64,000 bases of DNA from Paucibacter sp. PLA-PC-4 (GTDB taxonomy: Bacteria; Pseudomonadota; Gammaproteobacteria; Burkholderiales; Burkholderiaceae_C), in assembly GCF_026241155.1 (NCBI RefSeq), contig NZ_JAPFGP010000001.1, positions 496,001-560,000 on the forward strand. Direction: 5' to 3'. The notes under the pieces were generated by a model. It was not told the origin of the DNA, made no database searches, and was given only the letters and a program-made list of their open reading frames with translations. Below are positions 1 to 7,841 of this stretch, piece by piece (position 1 is the stretch's first letter; each line of letters starts with the position of its first letter). The position numbers were made by a program, and so were the translations under genes.

Positions 1-614
1 TGATCACCGGCGTACTGTCGCTGACCAGTGGCGGCGTGAACTTCCGAGGCCAGGCCATCGGTGGCCAGGCCTCGCGCGAGATCGCGCGGCGCGGCATGTC
101 ACGCACCTTCCAGCACGTCAAAATGATCGCCGACATGACGGTGCTGGAGAATGTTGCGCTTGGCGGCTATCTGCGCAGCAGCAGTGGCGCGGCGCGCGCG
201 ATGCTGCGTCTGGATCGCGACGAGGAGCGGCGCCTGTTCAAGGAGGCCGAAGCCCAGTTGGTGCGCATCGGCATGGCCGGCCAGATGCACGAGCTGGCCG
301 GCAATCTGGCGCTAGGCCCGCAGCGCCTGATGGAGATCGCCCGTGCGCTGTGCACCGATCCGGCCCTGCTGCTGCTCGACGAGCCCGCCGCCGGCCTACG
401 CCACAAGGAGAAGCTGGCGCTGGGCGAGGTGCTGCGCCAGCTCAAGCGCGAGGGCATGAGCATCCTGCTGGTGGAGCACGATATGGAGTTCGTGATGGGG
501 TTGACCGATCGCATCGTCGTGATGGAGTTTGGCACCAAGCTGATCGAGGGCACGCCCGAGATCGTCCAGGCCAGCCCGGAAGTCCGGGCGGCCTATCTGG
601 GCACGGAGCATTGA
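1..614 (+). CDS. livG: Branched-chain amino acid ABC transporter ATP-binding protein LivG, 5' partial
   Basis: Cytoplasmic ATPase subunit of a high-affinity branched-chain amino acid importer (LIV-I/HAAT type). The reading frame is open from base 3, so the gene begins outside the window and its Walker A motif is missing only because of the window edge. Visible are a QHVKMIADMTVLENV Q-loop region, a diverged signature segment (LALGPQRLMEIARAL, where the family usually has LSYGQQR), Walker B LLLLDEPAAGL and the switch histidine in LLVEHDM. The stop codon lies one base before the livF start, so the two are co-transcribed and probably translationally coupled. The permease and binding-protein genes would be expected upstream. 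The substrate class is inferred from the LivG/LivF pairing; other HAAT substrates such as urea or amides are possible. Confidence 0.9.
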   Translation, partial: ITGVLSLTSGGVNFRGQAIGGQASREIARRGMSRTFQHVKMIADMTVLENVALGGYLRSSSGAARAMLRLDRDEERRLFKEAEAQLVRIGMAGQMHELAGNLALGPQRLMEIARALCTDPALLLLDEPAAGLRHKEKLALGEVLRQLKREGMSILLVEHDMEFVMGLTDRIVVMEFGTKLIEGTPEIVQASPEVRAAYLGTEH

Positions 615-615
615 G

Positions 616-1350
616 ATGGCCGAGGATCTGCTGAACGTCACCAACCTGCACGCCGGCTACGGCCGAGCCGAGGTGCTGAGCGGGCTGAACCTGCGCCTGC
701 CGCAGGGGTCGGTCGTCACCGTGATCGGCCCCAACGGCGCCGGCAAGAGCACCACGTTGAACGCGCTGATGGGTGTGCTGCCCGCCAAGGGTCAGGTCTT
801 GTTCGACGGCGAGGATATTTCGACCCTGGGCCTGGAGGAGCGGGTCATGAAGGGGCTGGCCCTGGTGCCCGAAAAGCGTGAGCTGTTCACGACGATGAGC
901 GTTGAGGACAACTTGGTGCTGGGTGGCTTCCGCCCGATGCGCCTGGGCCAGCGCGATTGGCGCGAGGGCCTGGAGAAGGTGTTCGAGCTGTTCCCGCGCC
1001 TGAAGGAGCGCCGCGAGCAACTGGCAGGCACCCTGTCGGGCGGCGAGCGCCAGATGCTGGCCGTGGGCCGCGCGCTGATGGCCCGGCCCAAGGTCCTGAT
1101 GCTGGACGAGCCCAGCCTCGGCCTGGCCCCGCTGATCGTCAAGGAGATATTCCGCATCGTCGCGCGCCTGCGCGACACCGGCGTCTCCATTCTCTTGATC
1201 GAGCAGAACGCCCGCGCCGCGCTGGAAGTGGCCGACTACGGCTATGTGCTGGAAACCGGCGAGATCGGGTTGGAGGGCCCGGCGTCCGAGCTGGCGCGTG
1301 ATCCGCGGGTCATTGAGACCTATCTGGGTGCGGCGAAGAAGACAGCCTGA
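616..1350 (+). CDS. livF: Branched-chain amino acid ABC transporter ATP-binding protein LivF
   Basis: Second ATPase of the same HAAT importer, 244 aa, the normal LivF length. It has Walker A GPNGAGKST near residue 38, signature LSGGERQMLAVGRAL, Walker B VLMLDEPSLGLAPL and the LLIEQN switch region, so it should be catalytically complete. It starts one base after the livG stop. Its last 41 bases overlap, tail to tail, the 3' end of the membrane protein gene on the other strand. As the last gene of the operon it has no obvious intrinsic terminator. LivF proteins pair with LivG to power uptake through LivH/LivM, which are not in the window. Confidence 0.95.
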   Translation: MAEDLLNVTNLHAGYGRAEVLSGLNLRLPQGSVVTVIGPNGAGKSTTLNALMGVLPAKGQVLFDGEDISTLGLEERVMKGLALVPEKRELFTTMSVEDNLVLGGFRPMRLGQRDWREGLEKVFELFPRLKERREQLAGTLSGGERQMLAVGRALMARPKVLMLDEPSLGLAPLIVKEIFRIVARLRDTGVSILLIEQNARAALEVADYGYVLETGEIGLEGPASELARDPRVIETYLGAAKKTA

Positions 1351-2029
1351 GCCGCCAACGCGCCATGGCCCGCAAGAACACATGAGCCACCACAAGGCTC
1401 AGCGCGATGCCCAGCGCATAGGCGCTCACGGCCATTCCTCCACCGGCCTGATCGGGTCGCAGGAAGGGGTAGGGGTACCAACCGGTAGCTGAGCCGCGCA
1501 GCATCACAATGCTTAGATAAACGGCCGGGAAAAGCAGGGTCAGACCCAGCGATTTCGCGCTGATCTCCAGGCCATGGTCTGCGCTCGATGGCCGCAGCCA
1601 CCAGTCCAGCAGCAGCGCGCAAGGCATCAGCGTGTGCAGCACGAAGTTGATCCAGGGCAGCAAGGCGCCCAGATCCACATCGCGCAGGAGCACGGCGAAC
1701 ACCAGGCCCACCACCAGCATATTGGCGATGGACCGAAAACGCAGCCTTTGCCAGCCGGGTCTGGCCGCAAGGCGGCCGCCGTTGAGCAGCTCGTCAAGCG
1801 CCAGGACCAGCAGCACGCTGGCTGCCAGCAGATTAGACAGGTTGGTGAAGTAGCTGAAGAAGTTGACCGGGTCCATGCCCAGGCTCAGGCCGATACGTAA
1901 CTGCCAGGCAATGGCGCCCAGCGTGAGCAGGGCCAGGCTCAGGCGCAGCAGCCCCAGCGATTTCGACGGGCTGAGGTCGGGGTTGCGGCTTTGGACTTGC
2001 ATCGGCTGCTCCGGACATGGTGACTGCAA
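1310..2029 (-). CDS. Pr6Pr family integral membrane protein
   Basis: A 239-residue polytopic protein with about six hydrophobic segments and a characteristic FFSYFTNLSNLLAA stretch after the first helix, followed by WINFVLHTLMP. This pattern matches the Pr6Pr (prokaryotic six-transmembrane) family, related in fold to FAR-17a/AIG1 proteins, whose bacterial function is not established. The proline- and serine-rich N-terminal 20 residues look poorly conserved, so the true start could be an internal codon such as the methionine at residue 10. It stands alone between livF and a divergent GST gene and shares 41 bases with the end of livF in antiparallel orientation. No catalytic motif could be assigned. 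Confidence 0.7.
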   Translation of the reverse strand: MQSPCPEQPMQVQSRNPDLSPSKSLGLLRLSLALLTLGAIAWQLRIGLSLGMDPVNFFSYFTNLSNLLAASVLLVLALDELLNGGRLAARPGWQRLRFRSIANMLVVGLVFAVLLRDVDLGALLPWINFVLHTLMPCALLLDWWLRPSSADHGLEISAKSLGLTLLFPAVYLSIVMLRGSATGWYPYPFLRPDQAGGGMAVSAYALGIALSLVVAHVFLRAMARWRLRLSSSPHPDRSQ

Positions 2030-2131
2030 GGATCGGCACGCCGCGATGGTAGCGGGCGTGTTCCCATTGTTGCGATTGGCAAGAACGAAGGCCGCCTAAA
2101 CTGAGCGTCCTGCTCTTGCTGGAGGCGCGTG

Positions 2132-2764
2132 ATGGAATTGATCGGCATGCTGGACTCGCCCTATGTGCGGCGGGTCGCCATTTCGCTGCAGTTGTTGGGC
2201 CTGCCGTTCACGCATCGCTCGATCTCGGTGTTTCGCGGCTTCGCGGAATTCAGCGCCATCAATCCGGTTGTCAAGGCGCCCAGCCTGGTCTGCGATGAGG
2301 GCACGGTGTTGATGGATTCCGGCCTGATCCTCGACTACGCCGAGGCCATGGCTGACCCTGCGCGCAGCCTGATGCCTGCCGAGCTGTCCGCACGCCGCCG
2401 TGCGTTGCGCCTGCTCGGCCTGGCGCTGGCTGGCTGCGAGAAGTCCGTGCAGATCGTCTATGAACGTGCGCTGCGTCCGAGTGAGAAGCAGCATGCGCCT
2501 TGGGTCGAGCGCATCCACGCTCAGGCGCGGGCCGCCTATGGCGCGCTGGAGGCCGAACTGGCCCGCCAGCCGCTGCCCGCACCCGCTTTGGCCATGGATC
2601 AGGCCGGGCTGACCATGGCCGTGGTCTGGCACTTCACCCGCGAACTGGTGCCCGAGCTGGCGCCGGCTGCGGACTACCCCTTGCTGACGGCCTACTCGGC
2701 GGCGGCCGAGCGGCTGCCCGCGTTCATCGCCGCGCCGCATAGTGAGGCCATTTATCAGGGCTGA
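2132..2764 (+). CDS. Glutathione S-transferase family protein
   Basis: A 210-residue protein with a thioredoxin-like N-terminal half (MELIGMLDSPYVRRVAI, then the cis-proline region KAPSLVCDEG and DSGLILDY, which binds the glutathione gamma-glutamyl group) and an all-helical C-terminal half. This is the usual GST size and layout. A GTG sits immediately before the chosen ATG; the ATG at 2132 follows a GGAGG at good spacing and is preferred. The aspartate-serine pair DS in DSGLILDY corresponds to the conserved glutathione-contact positions. The substrate cannot be told from sequence. It may be co-transcribed with the P-loop gene 59 bases downstream. Confidence 0.8.
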   Translation: MELIGMLDSPYVRRVAISLQLLGLPFTHRSISVFRGFAEFSAINPVVKAPSLVCDEGTVLMDSGLILDYAEAMADPARSLMPAELSARRRALRLLGLALAGCEKSVQIVYERALRPSEKQHAPWVERIHAQARAAYGALEAELARQPLPAPALAMDQAGLTMAVVWHFTRELVPELAPAADYPLLTAYSAAAERLPAFIAAPHSEAIYQG

Positions 2765-2823
2765 GGTTGCCCGCCCCGGCTGCGCTGACCGGTCGCAGCA
2801 TCCCAACATCCGAACCACAACCC

Positions 2824-3342
2824 ATGCCCATCGCCATCATCGGTAACTCCGGCTCCGGCAAGTCCACGCTGGCTGCGGCGCTGGCCGCCGCAGGCGGTCT
2901 GCCCTGCCTTGATCTGGACACCGTGGCCTGGGAGCCTGGGCAGATCGCTGTGCCGCGCCCGCAAGCGCTGGTGCGCGCCGAGGTTCGTGCCTTTTGCCGC
3001 GACCATCCGAACTGGCTGGTCGAGGGCTGCTATACGACGCTGATCGAGGCGGCGCTGGAATTCATGCCAAGGCTTGTCTTCCTGAATCCGGGGCTGGAGG
3101 CCTGCCTGGCCAACTGCCGTGCGCGGCCGTGGGAGCCGCACAAATACGCATCGCGGCAAGAGCAGGACGCCAAGCTCGAGTTTCTGCTGTCGTGGGTTGC
3201 TGACTATTACGCTCGCAGCGGACCGCTGTCGCTTGCCGCTCACGAGGGCTGCTTCAAGGCCTATTCCGGCCCAAAGCATGAGCTTTGCTCCTTGCCAACC
3301 CTCGGCCCGCTGGACCTTGAGCTGGCGGCGTGGGTGCGCTGA
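2824..3342 (+). CDS. P-loop NTPase, adenylate/shikimate kinase-like
   Basis: A 172-residue protein that opens directly with a Walker A loop (MPIAIIGNSGSGKSTLAA). An LDLDTVAWEPG segment follows, as in the FlaR/DNA-topology-modulation-like and small-molecule kinase-like AAA proteins. The region LVEGCYTTLIEAAL and then RLVFLNPGLEACLANCRAR resembles the LID/substrate side of that family. A longer reading frame starts 57 bases upstream, but its extra residues (PAPAALTGRS...) look non-coding and the P-loop normally lies within the first ten residues, so ATG 2824 is chosen. Substrate unknown; a nucleotide- or ATP-dependent kinase activity is inferred from the fold only. Confidence 0.7.
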   Translation: MPIAIIGNSGSGKSTLAAALAAAGGLPCLDLDTVAWEPGQIAVPRPQALVRAEVRAFCRDHPNWLVEGCYTTLIEAALEFMPRLVFLNPGLEACLANCRARPWEPHKYASRQEQDAKLEFLLSWVADYYARSGPLSLAAHEGCFKAYSGPKHELCSLPTLGPLDLELAAWVR

Positions 3343-3489
3343 AACGAGGCCAATAAAGTCGAGGCAGGCAGTGAGTTCTGGGCTGGGCTTCAAGCTGGTG
3401 CCCCTTCCCATCTTGAAAAACGACGCCGCGCTGCCATGTGAGCCTTGTCAGGGCGACGATTCGCCGCCCAGCCCTACGAGGTCCCATCC

Positions 3490-3855
3490 ATGGCTACCGC
3501 CACACTCAAAAGCCGTATCGAGAACCTGATCGCGATGACGCAGCTGCTGGAGCGCGTCGACGCCAACCCCGCCCTGGTCGGCGCCGGGCAGTACCGCAAG
3601 CTGGTGCAGACCGTGCAGGCGCTGATAGACGCCGATGACCTGCCGGGCGACGCACTGCTTGCAGTGCTGCGCGCTAGCCCGGCTGCGGCCCAGCTGTACG
3701 AGAACCTCCATTACGATCGCTCGGGCCTGTCGCAGTCGCCGCTGGAGCTGGCGATTGACTCTGAGCTGAGTGCCCGTCAGTTTTTGGGACGGCTGCGTGA
3801 GCGCAGCGCCGACGCTCAGCAGGGCTTCGCGCCACCGCCGTCGAACATGGCCTGA
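3490..3855 (+). CDS. Conserved hypothetical protein, small and helical
   Basis: A 121-residue, charged, helix-rich protein (SRIENLIAMTQLLERVDANP and onward) with no signal peptide, membrane segment or recognisable catalytic motif. The chosen ATG at 3490 starts MATATLKSRIENL; the frame continues upstream to 3445, but those residues are low-quality. Its last 40 bases overlap, tail to tail, the 3' end of the YCII-VOC gene on the minus strand. Codon use and GC at third positions look like the neighbours, which supports a real gene. I do not recognise a family and assign no function. Confidence 0.5.
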   Translation: MATATLKSRIENLIAMTQLLERVDANPALVGAGQYRKLVQTVQALIDADDLPGDALLAVLRASPAAAQLYENLHYDRSGLSQSPLELAIDSELSARQFLGRLRERSADAQQGFAPPPSNMA

Positions 3856-4709
3856 GCCCGCTGCCGGACCTGCTCGTCGCTCGGGTCTTCGATATGGGTG
3901 GCGATCATCCATTGGTGGCCGAAGGGGTCGGTGATGCTGCCGCAGCGGTCACCCCAGAACTGGTCGGCCACCGGCATGCCCTGGGTCGCGCCCGCCGCCA
4001 GCGCCCGTGCCATGGCCGCATCGACATCGGGCACATAGGCCATCACGCTGCTTCCGGTGCCACCCACTGAGAGGGGGCTCAAGGCCTGGTACTCGGGCCG
4101 CTCCTCGCTCAGCATGAAGCGGGCTGGGCCTATCATCATTTCGGCATGCATGACCTTGCCATCCGGCGCGTCGAGCCGGAATACCAGGGCGGCGTTGAGC
4201 ACCTGCTGGTAGAAGCCGATCGCGTCCGCCGCGCCGCGAATCACGAGGTAAGGAATCGCTCCGCGCGATTCGGGCACCGGCTCGACCTTGGGCGTGGCCA
4301 GCTCGGCGCGCAGCCGGTCCTCCTGCGCGCGCAGCTCAGGTGTCAACTCGGCGCCGAAATCCTCGCTCTCGAAGATCTGGCGCAGCTCGACCTCGCTGTT
4401 CTCGCCCATCGGATTCGGGCATCGCTTGACCCACTCGATAGCCTCCTCGCGCGACTTGACCTGCCAGATCCAGAAGCCGGCGATCAGCTCCTTGGTTTGT
4501 GCAAAAGGTCCGTCGACGACCGAGCGCTCTTTGCCCGAGAAGCGCACCCGCGCACCTTTGCTGCTGGGGTGCAAGCCCTCGCCGGACAGCATCACGCCGG
4601 CCTTGATGAGTTCTTCGTTGAAATTGCCCATCTCGGTGAGCAACTGTTCGTCGGGCATCTGGCCGGCTTCGCTGTTCTTGTCGGCTTTGATCAAAACCAT
4701 GAATCGCAT
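3816..4709 (-). CDS. YCII-related (DGPF) domain fused to a PhnB-like VOC domain
   Basis: A 297-residue two-domain protein. Residues 1 to about 115 match the YCII-related/DGPF family: MRFMVLIKADKNSEAG start, then VVDGPFAQTKELIAGFWIW, the motif that names the family. Residues about 150 to 285 form a vicinal-oxygen-chelate (glyoxalase-like, PhnB type) domain: IPYLVIRGAADAIGFYQQVL at its start and ITDPFGHQWMIATHIED at its end. Members of both families usually occur as separate small proteins, often near sigma-factor genes. The ATG at 4709 is preceded by an AAGGAGAG-type ribosome site. No ECF sigma factor is adjacent here. Function unknown; the VOC half lacks an obvious full set of metal ligands by eye. 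Confidence 0.8.
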   Translation of the reverse strand: MRFMVLIKADKNSEAGQMPDEQLLTEMGNFNEELIKAGVMLSGEGLHPSSKGARVRFSGKERSVVDGPFAQTKELIAGFWIWQVKSREEAIEWVKRCPNPMGENSEVELRQIFESEDFGAELTPELRAQEDRLRAELATPKVEPVPESRGAIPYLVIRGAADAIGFYQQVLNAALVFRLDAPDGKVMHAEMMIGPARFMLSEERPEYQALSPLSVGGTGSSVMAYVPDVDAAMARALAAGATQGMPVADQFWGDRCGSITDPFGHQWMIATHIEDPSDEQVRQRAQAMFDGGGAKPC

Positions 4710-4829
4710 CGTGTCTCTCCTTGATGTGGTGGTTGGCTACAAGTCCACGACGGCACAACGCTGGCCAGATCGACAAAGCAATCGAAGAGTTTTTGTAACG
4801 GGGGTGTGCCACTGGGGCCTCTGCGCTGG

Positions 4830-6323
4830 CTAGTGGCGTCGCATCCAGCGGGCTGCCAGCCCAAACAAGGCCTCGAACAGCAGAGCCAGCGTGGCTGAGG
4901 GCAGGGCGCCGGCCAGCAGCAGGTCTTTGTCGTTCAGCGCTAGGCCGGTGACGATTCGCTCGCCATAGCCGCCGGCACCAATAAAGGCTGCAATCGTCGC
5001 AGTGCCGACCGTGATGCTGGTGGCGGTGCGTATACCGGCAACCAGGGTTGGCAGGGCCAGCGGAAGCTCGATCAGTCGAAGGCGCTGCAGCGTGGTGAAG
5101 CCGAGTGCGGTGCCGGCCAAGCGCAGGCCTTGCGGCACCTCGGCCAGTCCCACGCAGGTGTTGCGCATGATGGGTAGCAGCGCATAAAGCGTCAGCGCTA
5201 GCAGGGCTGGTAGCGCGCCGATGCGATCGATCCAGGAGATCAGCACCGCAAGCAGGGCCAGCGACGGGATCGTCTGCAGCAGCCCGCTGGCGCCCAGCAC
5301 CAGGGCGCGCGGCCCGGCGTGGGGTGCCACCGCGATCGCTAGCGGCACGCCGATCAGCACCGCCAGCGCGACCGATACCAGCACCAAGGTCAGGTGTTGT
5401 CCGGTCACCCGGAGCAGGTCGGGGCCGAAGAGCTTGGCCCAGAAGCCGGGGGCCTGGACCTTGTCGCTCGCGCCAGCGCTGCCGTTCCGATGCTCTCTGG
5501 CAATCGCCTCAAAGCCCTGGCCCTGCAGCTCGGCCCGGGCATTCAACGCGATCATGGTCTTCTCGTCGATGCTGCCGCTCAGGCGCTGCAGCGCGGCCCA
5601 GGCGGCAGGGAAGCGCTGCGGCACATCGAGCCGGTACAGCAGCAGCGCGTCGTAGCGCGGAAAGTAGGCAGCATCATCGACCAGCACGGTCAGGCCGAGG
5701 TGAGCGATCTTGGCGTCTGTCGTGTAGATGTCGATCACATCGATCTGGCCGGCAGTCACCGCCTCATAGGCCAGGCCATGATCCAGGCCGGTGGGTTGTT
5801 GTGCCAGGCCATAGCGCTGCGCCAGGCCGCGCCAGCCGTCGGCACGGCCGATGAACTCATTGCTCAGGCCCAGGCGTAGCGAGGGATGGGCGGCCAGATC
5901 GGACAGCGTGGCGATGCCCATGCGGCGTGCGGTCTGCGTCTTCATCGCCAGGGCATAGCCATTGTTGAAGCCCAGCGGAACGGCCACGCCCAGGCCCAGC
6001 GGCTTGAGCTGTTCGTTCATCGCCACCAGCGAGGCCGATGGTTGGGCATTCTTCAGGATCTCCAGGTCTATCGTGCCGACATACTCGGGATAGAGGTCAA
6101 TGCTGCCGGCACGCAGCGCCGCATAGACGATGGCCGTGTTGCCCAGGCCCGGCTTGAGCTCGACACTTGCATGGGGCCGGGCCGTCTGGGCCAAAAGCTC
6201 GGCCAGGATGTAGGCCTCGGTGAAACGCTTGGAGCCGATGCGCAGCGGCTCCTGGGCCCAGGCCGTGACGGTAACGAGCAACTGCAGGGCGAGGGCGATA
6301 AGCAGAGCGCGGGGGCGGGTCAT
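4830..6323 (-). CDS. Quaternary amine/glycine betaine-type ABC transporter, substrate-binding protein fused to permease
   Basis: A 497-residue fusion. After a signal peptide (RALLIALALQLLVTVTAWAQ) comes an OpuAC/ProX-like binding domain with the hallmark LRIGSKRFTEAYILAELLAQ, ending near residue 300. A ProW/OpuB-type permease follows, with the EAA-like loop (TALGFTTLQRLRLIELPLA) and the GAGGYG segment. In known fusions of this class the permease usually comes first; here the binding domain is first. The start is the ATG at 6323; the longer open frame upstream runs antisense to the oxidoreductase gene. The gene lies 31 bases after the hydroxyproline dehydrogenase alpha-subunit gene, so it is probably the operon's uptake system. 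No matching ATPase gene is present in the window. Confidence 0.85.
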   Translation of the reverse strand: MTRPRALLIALALQLLVTVTAWAQEPLRIGSKRFTEAYILAELLAQTARPHASVELKPGLGNTAIVYAALRAGSIDLYPEYVGTIDLEILKNAQPSASLVAMNEQLKPLGLGVAVPLGFNNGYALAMKTQTARRMGIATLSDLAAHPSLRLGLSNEFIGRADGWRGLAQRYGLAQQPTGLDHGLAYEAVTAGQIDVIDIYTTDAKIAHLGLTVLVDDAAYFPRYDALLLYRLDVPQRFPAAWAALQRLSGSIDEKTMIALNARAELQGQGFEAIAREHRNGSAGASDKVQAPGFWAKLFGPDLLRVTGQHLTLVLVSVALAVLIGVPLAIAVAPHAGPRALVLGASGLLQTIPSLALLAVLISWIDRIGALPALLALTLYALLPIMRNTCVGLAEVPQGLRLAGTALGFTTLQRLRLIELPLALPTLVAGIRTATSITVGTATIAAFIGAGGYGERIVTGLALNDKDLLLAGALPSATLALLFEALFGLAARWMRRH

Positions 6324-6354
6324 GCGGGCAGCATCGGCGATGCCCGGTGCAGGG

Positions 6355-7599
6355 TCAAGTCTTGTCCGGCAAGAACAGCGCGATCGGCGCGGGCTGCAGC
6401 GGCGCGCGCTGGCCGCGCGCGTCCCAGCCCAGCAGCTGCTGGGTGATCGGCCCGCAGACGCGGCCCTGGCAAGCCCCCATGCCGCAGCGGGTCTGCAGCT
6501 TGGCATCGCGCCAGCCGCGCTGCGCCTTCAGCGCACCCAGACTGACGTCCTCGCAGCGGCAGATGAGGGTCTTGGTTTCTGCCAGTTGCAGCAGCTCGGG
6601 GCGCAAGGCGAAGCTGCGGGCCAGGCGACGCGCGAAGCGCTGGGCTTTGCGGTGGGCAGACTGCAGCGGTTGTCCGTCCTGGTCCAGCATCTGCAGCGCC
6701 GCCAACTCGCCCTCGACTTGCGCCTTGTCGGCCCCGCCGATGCCGGTGCATTCACCGGCAGCCCAGACCTGGGGCAGCGAGGTCCGCATTTGGGCATCGA
6801 CCGCGATGGCATCGGCTTGAAGGCGGCAGCCCAGTAGCTCGGCCAGTTCTGTATTGGGCAACAAGCCGAAGCCGACGCCCAATTCGTCGCAGGCCAGCTG
6901 TTGCTCGCTGTGGCCGTCGCTGATCACGACGGCTTCGAGCTTTTCGCTGCCGATTGCGCGCCGCACCCAGAGGCCGTTGCGGTAGCGGTCGCGCAGCCGC
7001 CAGCCCAGGCCGGCGGCCTGTCCCAGCCGGGCTGCGTCCAGGCCGGCGGCAAAACCCAGCAGTGCGGCGCGCGAGGCTTGCTCGGCGATCAGCAGCAGAT
7101 CGGCGCCGGCCGCGCGGGCAGTGTCGGCCGCGGCCAGCAGCAGCGGGCCCGATCCGGCCAGCACGACACGCCGGCCGGCGACCGGCCAGCCATTCTTGAT
7201 CAGCGCCTGCAGGCCACCGGCACCATGTACGCCGGGCAGGGTCCAGCCGGGGAAGGGTAGAAAGCGCTCGCGCGCGCCTAGCGCTAGCAGCAGCTGTGGC
7301 GCGCGTACCCAAAGCCCGCGCTGTGCCTGCGTGTCGTGTAGCAGCAGGCGCTGCGGGCCATCGGCATCGACCACCGCATGGCCGGCCAGCCGCTGCAGCA
7401 GCGGGCTGGCCTGCGCCACATCCAGCGCTCGAGTCCAGTGCGGCGGCAGGCTAGCACGCCAGATCTGGCCGCCGGGCCGCGCACCCTGGTCAACCCAGAC
7501 CACGCGTCGGCCGGCAGCTATCAGGCGGCAGACGGCGGCGATGCCGGCCGGGCCGGCGCCCACGACGGTGATATCGGCGTCCATAGTCCTGTTCATCAT
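6355..7599 (-). CDS. NAD(P)/FAD-dependent oxidoreductase with C-terminal BFD-like [2Fe-2S] domain, alpha subunit of a hydroxyproline dehydrogenase-type complex
   Basis: A 414-residue flavoprotein with an N-terminal dinucleotide fold (ITVVGAGPAGIAAVCRLIA), a second dinucleotide fold in the middle (RRVVLAGSGPLLLAAADTA) and a C-terminal BFD-like iron-sulfur module containing CRCEDVS and RCGMGACQGRVCG cysteines. This architecture is that of the alpha subunits of heteromeric cyanide synthase (HcnB), opine oxidase and D-hydroxyproline dehydrogenase. The ATG at 7599 overlaps the stop of the small ferredoxin-like gene as ATGA, which supports translational coupling; a second ATG follows at once. Together with the two genes upstream it would oxidise cis-4-hydroxy-D-proline to pyrroline-4-hydroxy-2-carboxylate. 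The substrate is inferred from the adjacent epimerase. Confidence 0.85.
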   Translation of the reverse strand: MMNRTMDADITVVGAGPAGIAAVCRLIAAGRRVVWVDQGARPGGQIWRASLPPHWTRALDVAQASPLLQRLAGHAVVDADGPQRLLLHDTQAQRGLWVRAPQLLLALGARERFLPFPGWTLPGVHGAGGLQALIKNGWPVAGRRVVLAGSGPLLLAAADTARAAGADLLLIAEQASRAALLGFAAGLDAARLGQAAGLGWRLRDRYRNGLWVRRAIGSEKLEAVVISDGHSEQQLACDELGVGFGLLPNTELAELLGCRLQADAIAVDAQMRTSLPQVWAAGECTGIGGADKAQVEGELAALQMLDQDGQPLQSAHRKAQRFARRLARSFALRPELLQLAETKTLICRCEDVSLGALKAQRGWRDAKLQTRCGMGACQGRVCGPITQQLLGWDARGQRAPLQPAPIALFLPDKT

Positions 7600-7841
7600 G
7601 TCGTCGCTATCACCATGCCGGCGGTGGCCGGGCTCATGCAGGCCAGCCGGTTGGCCACGCCGTCGATCGAGACCCGGCATTCCTGGCATTGCCCCATGCC
7701 GCAGAAGGCGGCGCGCGGCTGGCCGCTGACCGAGCGGCGCGTCGCGCTCAGGCCGGCATGGGCCAGGGCAGCCGCCACGCTACAGCCGGCCGGCACCGCG
7801 TGCGGCTGGCCATCGATGTGCAAGACGATCTTGTCGTTCAT
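7596..7841 (-). CDS. Small (2Fe-2S) ferredoxin-like subunit, gamma subunit of the hydroxyproline dehydrogenase-type complex
   Basis: An 81-residue protein with the beta-grasp start KIVLHIDGQPHAVPAG and the cysteine cluster FCGMGQCQECRVSIDG followed by a last cysteine in RLACM. This is the pattern of the small HcnA/SoxA-type subunits that carry one [2Fe-2S] centre. The ATG at 7841 shares its first base with the stop of the FAD oxidase gene, and a GTG lies just before it. The 3' end overlaps the alpha-subunit start by four bases. The tight three-gene packing supports a heterotrimer in which electrons pass from the FAD of the beta subunit through iron-sulfur centres to the alpha subunit. Confidence 0.88.
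   Translation of the reverse strand: MNDKIVLHIDGQPHAVPAGCSVAAALAHAGLSATRRSVSGQPRAAFCGMGQCQECRVSIDGVANRLACMSPATAGMVIATT

Noticed and set aside
4709-4830. YCII-VOC gene as part of the hydroxyproline operon
   Set aside because: A 120-base gap and unrelated domain types; co-transcription cannot be shown from sequence.
6324-6506. Upstream extension of the transporter frame
   Set aside because: Residues are Arg/Ser/Cys-rich and antisense to the oxidoreductase; the signal peptide begins at the ATG at 6323.
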